Shown piece after piece: positions 45,251-57,015 of a DNA stretch of 64,000 nucleotides (position 1 is the stretch's first letter; each line of letters begins with the position of its first letter). Where the stretch lies: the NCBI GenBank assembly GCA_951217055.1, contig OX578276.1:132172587-132236586 (forward strand). The letters run 5' to 3'. This DNA is from Gerris lacustris (taxonomy: Eukaryota; Arthropoda; Insecta; Hemiptera; Gerridae). The position numbers and the translations under genes are program-made. The notes beneath the pieces are model-generated. The model ran no database searches and was not told the origin of the DNA. It saw only the letters and a list, made by a program, of their open reading frames with translations.

Positions 45251-46075
45251 AGCTCAGAAGCAGAAGAAAGTTATCGTATTGGAAAAGTTAATTTTGAAAA
45301 TATTGAAGTAAATTCATAATATAGTCTATAATACAATTGAGTTGTTTCGTCTATATGTATTTACAGTGCCTTGTTCTAGCAATAATTCACTTAAAAGAAT
45401 ATGGATGACAATAAATTGAACCAGCCTGGAGATAAGAGAAAGACAGAACCCAGTGATGGTTGTTCGATGATGTTATATGCACAGTTAAAGAAATATGATA
45501 ATTATACGATATAAATTAAATAATTTTATTATTTGAATTTTACACAGTATGCTTACCTACGATCTAAAAAAGTGTTTACCAAAGCAAATGCTCGATTATT
45601 ATTTATGCACTCAGTCTGTCCTGGTAAAATTATGAAATCAATATTTCACCTACTTCCTACTTTTCAGTAATTTAAAAATTGCTTCTGACTTTGCAAGTTT
45701 CTGACCACACTATAAATAATAATAAATTATTATAGAATCGTTAATATTAAAACAAAAAAATATAAAATTGCTTGTTTCTCGGATATTTACAACAATTGCT
45801 TTAACAAAAGGCTATTGAAAGTAGAACAGGTTAAAAGCAGGTCGATGTGCTTCGAAGTTGATTGGTAAGGGTCCTGACCTACCTGGGTCACCTGGGGTCA
45901 AAGGTCAAATAAAGTAGCCTAGTCCCCCCTCTTAATACTTATGCAATGTTCTAGATTTTAATAAAAATAGTGCACGATGATTAAGCAGATATCAAAAAAG
46001 AATTAATTTTTAGCTTACTTTACTAATAATTTATATTGTTCATGACCATGATCTTGACCAGAAGACAAAAATGTA
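45251..46075. other. Anonymous AT-rich sequence
   Basis: No supported feature. Confidence 0.5.
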
Positions 46076-46625
46076 TCCATTGCTTCCAAGCTTACCGATT
46101 CTGACGGAAGCTATGAGAGTTTTGTCCCTAATTCCAAAATTCCAAGGCAGAAATCTGTTTAGACATCAGGGATCATTTGTGGTCCCACGTGTCTGTCTTT
46201 TTTGCGAAGCAAAATATCCTAAAAACTACTCGTCTGATTTTAATGAAAGTAGGTCATAATTAGTCCATTGTTGTTCCCATATAAGTTTCAACTTTTTGCG
46301 CTAATGTTTCTCCTCCCCATGGGCACAAACATAAATTTATTTATACCTATATCTTCAAAAGTATTGATCTTATTTTTACGACATTTGCATATTTTGTCGA
46401 AAGTAGCCCGTAGTTATCGCCAGATTAATTTCAACCGGCTGCTCATATTAAATATTATTAAATTAATACTTTTATTCATGTAATTAAACAAACCAATATT
46501 GCTATTTTTTTTTTTTTTTTTTTTTTTTTGATAAAGAGGGAAACCATATTGGGTTGTAAAATCATAACACCAATAAAATACGTGGTAGGATGCGAGGAAG
46601 TTATGTGCCACACTAATGGGCACTC
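46076..46625 (+). repeat. Interspersed family A, near full-length copy
   Basis: It begins TTGCTTCCAAGCTTACCGAT and ends TTATGTGCCACACTAATGGG, with a poly-T tract near 46506-46530. Its layout matches 42655-43185 in inverse orientation. Confidence 0.75.
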
Positions 46626-46948
46626 TTTTTTTCTGCTACCTTAAAGGCTGTAACTGTTGTTGCATAATATAGTTTGTGTTGTAAGACTTTGCATTTAGTA
46701 TTTATGTAGTTTATCTTCCACTTTATGGTGTAGTTTGTATTTTCTGATATTTATAATATATTTAAAAATGAGATTAATATTTATAATTAATGATATGTAC
46801 AGACAGTTCTAGACTTACGACTGTGTTACGTTAATGATTGTCACGAGAAGTAAGTAACCTCATCTGTTACTTTTAACCTGTTCACACATCTTTCATTAAC
46901 ACTTTCTTTTATTAATATTTTTCTTCGTCTAGAATATAATTTAAAAAA

Positions 46949-47572
46949 TCGGTCTGAGACAACTCAGACAAACTTTCTCATATATGAGTTTATAATTACT
47001 TAGCCCAGTGTTTCCATTTATTAGTTTTCAAATGTACATTTAAATATTATTGAACATTTCATCAAAATGTATCATAAAAATAACTTCTCCTGGTCGGGGA
47101 ATCGAACCCGGGCTCTCTCCGTCCGCGTTTTAAGCTAATATCTCAGGAACTAGATTTTTCCCGGGAAAACGGCTTATATCGTTGGATTCGTATTCAAATG
47201 GACTACATTTTAGAATTTTTTAATCAAAATTGTCGGAACCGTTTTCGAGAAATAATTTTTTTTCATGTTTTTTCAGAGTTTTTGGGGGGTAGCGCCCCCA
47301 AATTTAGAGCTAAAATTCATTTCTCGATTTCGCCTCGGGGTATGATTTTTCTGAACATGTATGCCAAATTTCGTCAAAATCGGCCCAGTAGTTTGGGCTC
47401 CAGGCGTCTGCACAGACGACAGACAGACGACAGACGACAGACGACAGACAGACATTTTTTAAAAACCACTTTTTTGGGCTCAGGGGACCTCAATACGTGT
47501 AAATCCATCAAAATCTCAAAATCGAATTTTCGCGCCATCACAATACTTTCTCTTTATATGAGAAAGTAAAAA
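46949..47572. mobile_element. About 600-bp element with ACTTTCTCATATA ends (family E)
   Basis: ACTTTCTCATATA near 46972 and TATATGAGAAAGT near 47557 are exact inverse ends. The interior has TCGTCAAAATCGGCCCAGTA and a GACAGACGACAGAC microsatellite. A tRNA B-box-like GGGTTCGATTCCCC lies on the minus strand near 47097-47110. A shorter relative is at 21743-21900. Confidence 0.6.
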
Positions 47573-47617
47573 TATGAGGAGAGGGGATTCGAATTCTCCA
47601 CTAAAGTTTGCTAGTAA

Positions 47618-47767
47618 TTCTTTAGATTATTACACCCTACGTTTTTTTACATTATAAATTACTTTGACTATATAACTATTAAGACAAAAGGATGATTAGT
47701 CCAATGTACTTTTGGACAAAGGAATCACACTTCTATTATTTATAAGGGGAGTAACAATCTAAAAAAG
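47618..47767. mobile_element. MITE family B copy 3
   Basis: TTCTTTAGATTATTACACCC at the left and GGGGAGTAACAATCTAAAAA at the right. The interior GGACAAAGGAATCACACTT is the inverse of the interior in copy 2. Confidence 0.75.
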
Positions 47768-48299
47768 TGCCGAATCCTGTGGCTATTGGCACTACAATAA
47801 AGAAATATGTTTTTAAAACATTATTTTTAAATTAATTTAATTTATTAATTTTTTGTTTAAATTATATTCTTATTAGAGATGGAGTCTATTGAATAAGCTT
47901 TTCCCACCCGGAAAACTGTAGTTGTAATGTAATAATGGTCTATAATCTATAATACTAACGGCTTAGTAGGAAAATCAATATAATTCTGTGGAATTCTCCA
48001 TGAAGATTAGATAGCTCTTAACAGAAGGAGTGAAAATAAATCCATAAGCCTATTTCCTTTCCAAATTAGCAGCAAAAGACCAAAATGCATTACCTATCAA
48101 AGCTTATATTGAACCCTCTTCAAAGTTGAACATTTTCATATTTAGTTGAGAACAGATTAAAATAAATTAGTTTTTTGCCATTTTCAAGTGCCTTACATTG
48201 TTTATTGAACTTACATTTAACAAAATATACATCTTGTCTGTCAGTAACTTTACGAGTCCGACGATAGTACTAGTAGTAATCTAGTACTTTCTACTAGAA
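47768..48299. other. Anonymous AT-rich sequence
   Basis: No supported feature. Confidence 0.5.
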
Positions 48300-48565
48300 C
48301 GGGTAGGACGAACCACTTGTTCGAACCTTGCAATTAGGCCATCACTTAGGCCCTTTTTACGCCCCGTGGTAGAGAGTTCCAGCCACTTCACACATCATAC
48401 ATAAGTACATTGTACCGCCGAAGCGAGTATGATGTGATCAATAGTAAGCCATATAAATCAGAGCGTCACGGCGAGGAATCGAACCCCGTCTCGTTCCACT
48501 CATAATTCAGTGATGGCCGAGCAGACGTGGTTTAACCCACACGGCCACGCTAGCTCTCCCGTCCG
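48300..48565 (-). repeat. SINE with tRNA-Ser/Leu-like head (minus strand)
   Basis: On the minus strand, an A-box-like region (GTGGCCGTGTGGGTTAAACC, ending near 48526) and a B box (GGGGTTCGATTCC, about 48475-48488) are spaced as in a tRNA with a long variable arm. The acceptor stem does not pair, so this is not a tRNA gene. A body with TTCGGCGGTACAATG follows. Confidence 0.65.
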
Positions 48566-50146
48566 ACGATAACTTGTATCAACGGATGTTGTTGAAATTT
48601 GATATACATGTTCCTTTTATTAATGCTCAGTGTTTAGTTTTAATAAAAATTGTCTGCCTTTATCTTAGATTAGTTGTTTCATTTATTTTTATTGGTGCCT
48701 TTAATTTTCTGTTTAATCATTACATTATATTATAATTATTTAAAGATCTACAAATCATAACAAACATTTATTTTATTTGGAATAAATGTGGTTGCCTTGG
48801 CAATGTTTTATAAACAAACTATATAAAGTAATAGTCATCCTAGAGAATTTATATAATCTTCAGAATCTAATTTTCCTTTTGAATTCAAAGAGTTAAGTTT
48901 TTAGTTTTTCATCTATCTAATTTAATCATCTACCAAAGCCAGATCTGGTATTTCAAGTTTCCTCTCTCATTATTATTATTATTTGTTTTTTCTCACACCT
49001 TTCAATTAAGCTTTACTTACTTCATTTATCTTCTGACTTATACCTTTGGACCCCACCTTTCTTTCTAAAACTCTACATTTTTATTTTATAATCCAGAACC
49101 TTTCAAATTGTTTATACAAAGAAAGTTGATTATTTGTAATTATTTATTATTATCTCACTTGATCTTTTGTAATTATACACCTAATTTAATATAAGTAATC
49201 GTTAATTATTTATTATTTTGAAACTGACCGACAACTTATGTGCACACAGATTATTCTTATTATTTAGCTTCCTTTTCTTTTTGTATATTTTATTAGAACC
49301 TCTATCTTTATCTATCTTTCCCGGTTTTCATATAATTTACAAAATAATCGTTGTGTGCAGGAGTTTTCGGTGAGGAGGCAATTTGCTGTGTCACATCGTT
49401 TGTGTAAAATCTCAATACATATTTTTATAACAAATCTTTTTATAAAATATACTTATTGCTTATGAAGTTAATTTATCATTCGGATTTTTTTATTATTTTA
49501 ATTTTTACTATTATTCTTTTTTCTTTGTATTTTTTGAACTGCTACCATCGGCAGGTAAGAGGAGTTGAACTCTATTATTCTTTTCACCTCCCCCCCTCCA
49601 AAACACTCAGGATATGTTCGTTGGACAGCGTTCAGCCATCCAAGAGTTCAAGCGCAACGGTCAGGTAAACGTAAGCTTCAAATTCAAAATTGGAATTTTA
49701 GGATGGGAAATGATTTTAACATCACCTATTTGATGAGACAAACTTTTTTTCAAATACAATTTTTTAGTAAGACCAGTTTTTACCAGTTAAGTAAGTTTAA
49801 CCAGTTTTTTTAGTTTTACCAATATCGTAATGTTTAAAGGTATAAAATCAAAACTTCATATATATCATCTAATGTACCATTGAAACATGCATGTAAAATT
49901 TCAACTTGATATAAGCTGAAGTTTTTGTGCAGTGAAGAGATGAATTTTATAATAGTCATGCATTTTTTAATAGTTGAAAAGGAAATGACCAGAGTGTGTT
50001 TGTAGGTAAGTGAGGGAGTCACCCGGTGCCCCCACTCTACTCCCTATTCTAATCATCCTCTTTAACTACCAACTCATCATGATTAACTATGTATTTAATA
50101 TTCATTGCATTATGCTCGCTTTAATGATAGAGCCACGCGATATCTA
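48566..50146. other. Anonymous AT-rich sequence
   Basis: No supported gene. Confidence 0.5.
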
Positions 50147-50152
50147 GTTTAG

Positions 50153-50162
50153 ACATATATAT
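50153..50162 (+). promoter_or_regulatory. Candidate TATA box
   Basis: ATATATATAG lies about 110 bases before the ATG at 50271. The intervening sequence looks like a leader, but no initiator is certain. Confidence 0.2.
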
Positions 50163-50270
50163 AGCTAGTGGAGGAGTTTAAAAGACATTCAAGGATAACT
50201 CAATTCGATAATTATAAAGAAATATCATAAGAATAATCTTTACAGTTAGACTTTAACTAAATTTAAAGAC

Positions 50271-50405
50271 ATGGCTTCCGAGCTTTCTAAAGACAGCGGA
50301 ATTTATTGCTTCAGTGATCAAGAATTATCGCGATTAAGAAGTATCGAGGAAAGAATTGTGGTAGCTTGGTTTTTATTTATTTATTTCATTTTTTACATTC
50401 AATAA
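50271..50405 (+). CDS. Candidate small protein or first coding exon, unrecognised
   Basis: The ATG (context AAAGACATGG) opens a 44-codon frame. It is polar over the first 30 residues (SELSKDSGIY, SDQELSRLRSIEERIV), then becomes hydrophobic in a T-rich stretch and stops. The first 30 codons look protein-like and may be a true exon ending at a weak donor (TTGTGGTAGCT, about 50360). Alternatively this is a chance frame. I recognise no family. Confidence 0.25.
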   Translation: MASELSKDSGIYCFSDQELSRLRSIEERIVVAWFLFIYFIFYIQ

Positions 50406-51093
50406 TCATATAACTATAGATATCTTTTAATATAATACATAATTTGACACGTAAATCAGCCATTAAGCTGTGGACCCTAGAAGTAGGGTAAAATTTCATT
50501 TCTCTATATTAAAATAAAATAAACTTAAATCAACAAAAAAAGAATTTAAACTTCTATAAAAATGTTCCATAATCTTTCATCCACATGCATGCCTACACAT
50601 CTAATATAATATTAACCTGCAAATGCATATTTATTTTATTTTATTGTTATAATTACCATTTTTTCCGCACTCTCAATTGTTAAGCCATACTTCGGATTAT
50701 ACGGGTTACATTCTTTTCCACTCATTCCTATCGTAGGCTACTCTTTGCCAAGTTGCTCCCAGCAAGATTTTTTCATTTCTTTATCTCATGCTAGTTGTGG
50801 TCTACCCCTTCTTCTCTTTACTTCTCTTGGGTATCAGTATATCATGCTTTTCGTCCACCATTGATCATTACTTCTCGCCACGTGTCCTGCCCATCTTCAC
50901 ATCCTTTCTGTTACTTTCTGTCCATGTCTTTTAGACCTGTTTACCTTCTCACTTCTCATCCACTTGTTCCTCTACCTGTCTTTCAGCAAAACCTTCAGCG
51001 ATTCCCATCATGCTTCTTTCCATTATTCTCTTTGTTCCTCTCAGCTTATCTATTTTACTTTCCTTTAGTCCATAACTTTCTTTCTCTAGCAAC
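50406..51093. other. Anonymous sequence, T/C-rich in its second half
   Basis: The 100-codon frame at 50795-51097 is a product of pyrimidine-rich sequence and has no motif. Confidence 0.5.
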
Positions 51094-51096
51094 TTA

Positions 51097-51161
51097 GGCG
51101 GCTTTCACACCGAAGTAGCAAGTCGCAGGATGCATGCGTCCTGGTGAGGCTGAAAGCCGCC
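51097..51161. mobile_element. 65-bp miniature TIR element with TTA duplications
   Basis: GGCGGCTTTCA at the left and TGAAAGCCGCC at the right are exact inverses. TTA flanks both (51094-51096, 51162-51164). The centre AGGATGCATGCGTCCT is itself nearly palindromic. The TTA target suggests a very short Harbinger-type MITE. Confidence 0.8.
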
Positions 51162-51164
51162 TTA

Positions 51165-51879
51165 ATCTTAACGTCCGTTAGCTTGGAATGGCATAGCTTG
51201 GAATAGCGTAATATTCGACTTAAGGTTTATTGGGATTTACATAATATATAAAGATGGAATTACTTAATATATTACCATTTGTAAAATTTTAATTTTTTAA
51301 AATTCCCTCATAGCATGTAAATAGAAAGTATTTAAAAGCATCAACCCATATCTGAGACCATGACTACAAGTATAAATTTAGAAAAACTTATGACTGAAGA
51401 TGGTTGAAATTATGGATCTGTGAGTTCTATTCAACAAACCATCCAAAATTTCTTTAAAATCAGATAAGTACTTTCAAAATTGAGCTTAATGAAAAAAAAT
51501 ATGTGTGAGGCTCTCACGCATTAGAAGTGAAACTTAAGTTTTAGAATGCATTGCTCTCCTTCATTTTTTGACGAATTTATTACATATTTCAGGATTAAGA
51601 AATTTTTATGTGAAGTTTAATTGAAAAAAAAAAATTACTAATCTATGGCTACCAAATTCATTCCAACAAAAACTGCGCTAAGGCAACCACATTTATTCCA
51701 ATAAAAATAAATATTTGTTTTGATTTTATGGTCTTTAAATAGATATAATAACTTAATATTAATTTAATTAGTTTTTTTTTTTTTTTTTCTAAGTATACAA
51801 TCAAGCCCGTTGCCATGAACCTAGTCTAATTATAACCTATCTATTATTACGCTTATATACCAATTTTGTTTTCCATCAA
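51165..51879. other. Anonymous AT-rich sequence
   Basis: No supported feature. Confidence 0.5.
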
Positions 51880-51884
51880 TCCGT

Positions 51885-52190
51885 CAATGTAATGGAGCAA
51901 TGGATAGCACGTCGGCTTCATATTCACATGGTCGGTGGATCGCATCTCGCCTGGGGGAAAGATTTTTTACAGATAAATCTTTCACGCAGGATGAGTCTCG
52001 AAACACAATTTCCGTTTCATTACTTCCGTGTCACAAATTTCATTACAATTAATCTGTAAAAATGTTGGAAACTTGGACGAGTCTCGAATCGCAAACTTCG
52101 TTACACGATGTCACTATATGAAAAAATTCACTCTACCGCCGCCAAAGAAGTTTCACTTCAAAACAGTTTGTGCGCATCCGAAAAAGAAAG
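51885..52190 (+). repeat. SINE with tRNA-Arg-like head
   Basis: AATGGATAGCACGTCGGCTTC (from 51899) resembles the D-arm to anticodon-stem part of tRNA-Arg, and GGTGGATCGCATCTC (51934-51948) resembles a degenerate B box. Stems are not conserved enough for a tRNA gene. The body repeats GAGTCTCGAA (51991, 52079). Confidence 0.6.
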
Positions 52191-52199
52191 GTAAGGGGA

Positions 52200-53050
52200 G
52201 AGATTAAAATAATATGGGACCGGCAATGGACTAATTGTGACCTTCCATCAAAATCTCATCCACATCAGGCGAGTAGTTTCTAACATGTTGAACCACAAGC
52301 ATACCGACAGACAGACACGAGACTAAAAATGTTCCCTGATGTCTCAAACGGATTTCTGTCTTGGAAAATTCTTTAATACAATCGCAATGCTTCCGTTACC
52401 TTAGGTAAGTTCGGAATAAAAACATATTTAATATTAAACGCGTTAACTAATTATAAATAGATTCAAATAACTCCTAAAATCATTTGAGAAGCCTCATTAG
52501 TCAATCTGTTTGTCATTCTAGCTGATGAAGTAAATAAAATATTATTTTTCTGTGTTTAAAAATGTCTTTGCTGTTCTCTTTTAACAGCAATCGATTAGAA
52601 ATAACGTTGAGGAAAAATATACAAGTGCCTTTAGTTATTATTTTCTACAAACATTTACGGGCTAATTAATTCATATTACATAACAATACAACTCTTCCGA
52701 ATTAATAATTATCAAAGCACTTTGTAGAAAATATCGACGTCTCAAATACTATCAATTAAAATTGGTAATGTAACAAAAAATAATTAATACTCTGCCAATT
52801 AGTGTGGCGCATAGCTTCCTCGCGTCCTTTTTCGAATACTTTAATGATTGTATGCATTTACTGCCCATTATTGTAAACCTTATTAAATTCCCCCCCCCCC
52901 CCCCCCCCCGAATTTTTTAAAACTGTGTGAGATTAAAAAAACGGAGGAATCAATTAACAAATTGGACAATAATGGCTTGTATATTATGCATAATATCAAT
53001 AAAGTACGTGATATAGGATGCGAGTAAGCTATGTGCCACACCAATTGGCA
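52200..53050. repeat. Interspersed family A pieces, including a 256-bp foldback
   Basis: A minus-oriented start half (GGGACCGGCAATGGACTAAT to CTTCCGTTACCTTAGGTAAG) lies at about 52216-52410. At 52795-53050 two ends face each other (GCCAATTAGTGTGGCGCATA and TATGTGCCACACCAATTGGC), enclosing a C homopolymer (about 52889-52908). Confidence 0.7.
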
Positions 53051-54949
53051 GTCTATTTTTTAAACGAGTTAATATGTATGAAATTAGTTAAGTAAATAAA
53101 TGTTGTTCTATTTTTGTTCTTATAAAATTACAAAATAAATATTAAAAATGTATTACATGAATCAAAAACTGGAATTTCAGCTATCTTTAAAAAAATAAAC
53201 TGAGTTTAATAATATTAATCTTTATATATTATAAAAATAAAATATTTAACAGGGAGCTTGCTTTTTGTATGTCATAAGAGCCGGTTAATTATGCATTTTT
53301 TGTGTAACCGTAATTTATATATTTTGTGTTAACAATATTACCAGCAATTTTTTAAGAACTAATAAAGATTTTTTTTTTTTAATAATTAGTAAAGGCAACA
53401 TAAACTTTTAAAATCTCTGTCATAACAACCAATTATTTCTATTTAGAGCTAAAAATTTAGCAGCTTATGGGCTAATTGCAAGAATTAGTCTATAATGTAT
53501 TCTTTATTTTAAATACCATTTACTTTATAATATTATGAAAATATATTATATTCTAAACAATTAACTGTTCAGATAACAGTTTTATTAAAAAATTAAAACC
53601 CATTGTTATAAAGGATTTAATTTCCCTATTAAAAATACCAGGGTTTCCTCTGCCCACCCTTGTTAACCCTAAATACACTGAATTATGTAAAAAAAAAAAA
53701 ATGAAACTACTCTCAATTAGTGTTATACGAGCTCTTAGGCCCGTGGCAACAGGTTAAATTTTATATGTATTTAGAAAAAAAGTAAAATTAAATTAATTAA
53801 TTTAGATATCTATTTAGACAAGTAATTATATCTATTTGAAGACCAACAAATCAAAACAAACATTTATTTGTATTGGAATCAATGTGGTTGCCTTAGGTTA
53901 GCATTAACAAATCATTTAGAGGTGCGTCGTCGTCTTACACTACTTGGTTATATAAATTATTAACAACTTTTATTTGTTTACTGTAATAACTTGGGAGTTG
54001 TACGTCGACTATTACACGGAACCGGCCAATCGAACTAGGCAATGACTTAACAAGAGATACTAATTCAATAAACCTACTAAGTAAATTTGTTCATCCTAGT
54101 AAAATCTAAGCAATCTAGGTCTGGTCTGATAATGTAAAAGCTGATTTTCTGAAATAGGGTGGTATGAAAGATTTACTGGTTGGCAATGAGAGGAAGGCTA
54201 ATAATAAAAATGCAAAGAAAGCTTTGCAAGAAAGGGGAAATCCTTAAAGAGAATCAAAAGCCCAGACGATAATAATACCCTTTAATGATCCTTGACACAT
54301 TAAGTACAAGAGAAAATAAGTAAGACAAAAAGTTTAAAAAAAACTCATATTCTCCATGGATTTGTTTTTGTGCATTGATTGCACATATCGACATTTCAAT
54401 GATTTTCCATGAAATGGAGAAAACCTGCATACGTTTGTCTAATTAATATAGTAGATTAATCTTAAGATGCGAAATTATGAAACATTAATCCATTTTGATT
54501 ACCATTTGGTCCGCTGGGAGCTCTGATTTAATGATATATAAAATTTAGAAAGTATATAGACTGCTGACGTTAACTTCGGCACTTCTATCGGTGAAATATA
54601 GTACTACAATGAATTCAAGTGAAAACCATTCAACCTCCTAGTTTATTCTAACTTCCAGTCACGATATTTAAGAGCGTCACAATTTGTATGTCGTTTTTTG
54701 CGTTTCGGAAATTCTTCTATCCCTCAGAGCTTAAACATATATCCATGTAATAAATAAAAAAAAAAATGTTTATTGAAACTTCAGCCCACCTATCGTCAAA
54801 ATGTTGTACTATAAATGAAAACCTATCGACCTCATGTAAAATTCTAACTTCCTGACACGATATATTTAATCGCTTAATTCCTGCTTGAATTAAGTTGAAA
54901 TTTTACATACTTGTTTTATTCGTACTTTAGACGATATATTTGAAGTTTT
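53051..54949. other. Anonymous AT-rich sequence
   Basis: Two diverged copies of a block containing AGTACTACAATGAATTC / TGTACTATAAATGAAAACC and ATTCTAACTTCC lie near 54600-54660 and 54805-54850. No gene is supported. Confidence 0.5.
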
Positions 54950-55320
54950 ATTAAAATAAATATGTTACAACGTAAGATATTGATAAAAAAAAATTAATAA
55001 AAAAAAAAAAAAAAAAAAAAAAAATCACTCTTTTTAGACGTTTAGATCTGATTAAGCGATCTTTAACACTTCATAGAGGTGTTGCTGTTGGATTTACTAA
55101 AAACATGTATTTGAAAAAATGTTTGTCTCATCAAATAGATGAAAGTAGAAACTTTTCCTGTCCTAAAATATCAATTTTAAATTTGAAGTCCACGTTTACT
55201 AGAGTGTTACAGGCAAACGCTTGGGTGTACAAATTTCACCAAAATCGGTCAACTATTACTTGTCGTTGTAGTCACACGTTTACGTTAACCGACGCATACA
55301 GACAAGATGCGTAGTTTGTA
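54950..55320. repeat. Interspersed family C copy
   Basis: TACAACGTAAGATATTGATAA, GCGATCTTTAACACTTCATAG and TTTCACCAAAATCGGTCAAC match 24560-24800 and extend that copy at its right end. It includes a long A run (about 54999-55024). Confidence 0.75.
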
Positions 55321-56689
55321 ATAATTTCAAGATAAAAAGAACTTTTTATATACTACGTTTTTAAATTTTCTGTTAAATCGTATGTAATGATCATAATATA
55401 ATTATTATTGTTATATAATATATAATGTTAGTGAAAAAAAAAAAAAAAAAAAAAAAAAAAGTTCCAAATTTATTTACTTCACAAAAATGACAACCATCTA
55501 GATAGCTGATCTTAAACCTATAAAAGGACAAATCCTTGTACAACGAATCTCCCCAACACCAAATCTAAACCGTGCCATCGATATATTTGAAATAATATAA
55601 TTGATAAATAATATAATCGATATATTTCCTGTTTTGCTGTAATTCAATGTATATCTCTTATTTATAAAAATCACAAATTTGAAACCCGTTAAAATGAAGA
55701 TTGTATAAATATGGGACATGGCAAAACAAATATAATAACGCGGATTTTTTCCGAACTAACTTTCCACACAGCAAAATTTGCTGAAAACCAATTAAATTCT
55801 GCTGAAAGATGGCTAAAAGTATTAAAATAATGCATTGTCATCGTGTTCTGAGCTATGCTAAAAGTTTCAAGAGTCTAGCTATTCGGGAAGTTAGTTAAAA
55901 ATCGATTGCCAGATTTGTACCGGACAAACAAACAAGAAAGCAAGCTAATAAAAACGTAGTAAAAATATAAGAAGCTCTCTCACACTCTCTTCAATTATAC
56001 TTATTTAATTCGCGCTTAACAAAACTTACTCAATTCCTAGAAATTATTATTTTTTCCTAAGTCGTTATAATATGGCTGAAAGATATACAAATTATAAACT
56101 GCTTTCTTAAGAATATATATATATTTTTTTGAGGCAATCTTAATAGTTTTCATAGGTTAATTAAAATAATTTAGTATCATTATTAATATTTTCTACCTCT
56201 AGCATGGCAAATGTTATAAGGGAAAAATATAAAGTTTTGTTTAAAAGTTCCTTTATCCTGTCATCTTTGTTAAGTAATTAGGAAACATAAGTGTGTAATC
56301 CACCCTTAGGACAAATTTTCAACTCTTTACAGTGGCATATTATTATCTTCAAAGTTAAAAGGTTCCTTTAAACTTTAATCTCTAAATGACCCATTATCTC
56401 TAGAGCTCGTGGTTTTTAGGCGACATCAAAAATATTTAAGCAACGTAGCATATTGTTAGTTATTAACCAACTGGCTAAAATTAATCTACATTAATTAATT
56501 GATTAATTTAATTTTAAGAAGACAATAGACTCTGAATAATATAAACGATTTACTGAGGTAAAGTGAAAAAAAACAAATCTAAGAAACTGTGCTGTTTTTG
56601 ATAATTAAAATCTAAAAGAATTAACGCTAAGGATAATTTAATGATTGGTACCACCTATCTGATAAACATTTGAGACGTCACGAAAGGTA
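55321..56689. other. Anonymous AT-rich sequence
   Basis: An A run near 55435-55460. No gene is supported. Confidence 0.5.
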
Positions 56690-57010
56690 CTTTATTGTAC
56701 CATAAAATGGATTACAAAGAAACTACCTCTCCACGTAAAATAATACTTGTTTATTAATCAAAGCAACTTTCGACTTTTATAAAGCCATCATCATAATAAT
56801 ATTAAACCAATCTTCATCATTATAAAGCCAGTGTGAGTCTACTGTTTGTCTCCGACATCATTTGTGTCATCTCTTCTTATAATTTTTATAATGTAACTCC
56901 AGTTCTTCCACAATCACCACTGATGATGGCTTTATACGCTGCTTTGATAAAAATAGAAAGTACCATTTTACGAGGAGAGACAATTTCTTTAAATTCATTA
57001 AGATGGTCCT
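56690..57010. repeat. Foldback with divergent (C)TGATGA motifs (Penelope-like?)
   Basis: The left arm (56690-56794) and right arm (56920-57010) are diverged inverse copies sharing GATGATGGCTTTATA, GCTTTGAT, ATTTTACG-GGAGAG and TTTCTTT. The left arm reads ATGATGA...GAAA on the minus strand and the right arm CTGATGA...GAAA on the plus strand. Confidence 0.6.
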
Positions 57011-57015
57011 TCATC

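Noticed and set aside
48475..48548. Functional tRNA-Ser/Leu gene on the minus strand
   Set aside because: Box A and B are present but the acceptor stem does not pair and the anticodon arm is irregular. It is better explained as a SINE head.
50795..51097. 100-codon plus-strand protein
   Set aside because: The frame is a by-product of pyrimidine-rich DNA, giving a Ser/Phe/Leu-rich low-complexity translation.
51899..51960. Functional tRNA-Arg gene
   Set aside because: The D- and T-arm similarity is partial and no acceptor stem can be formed.
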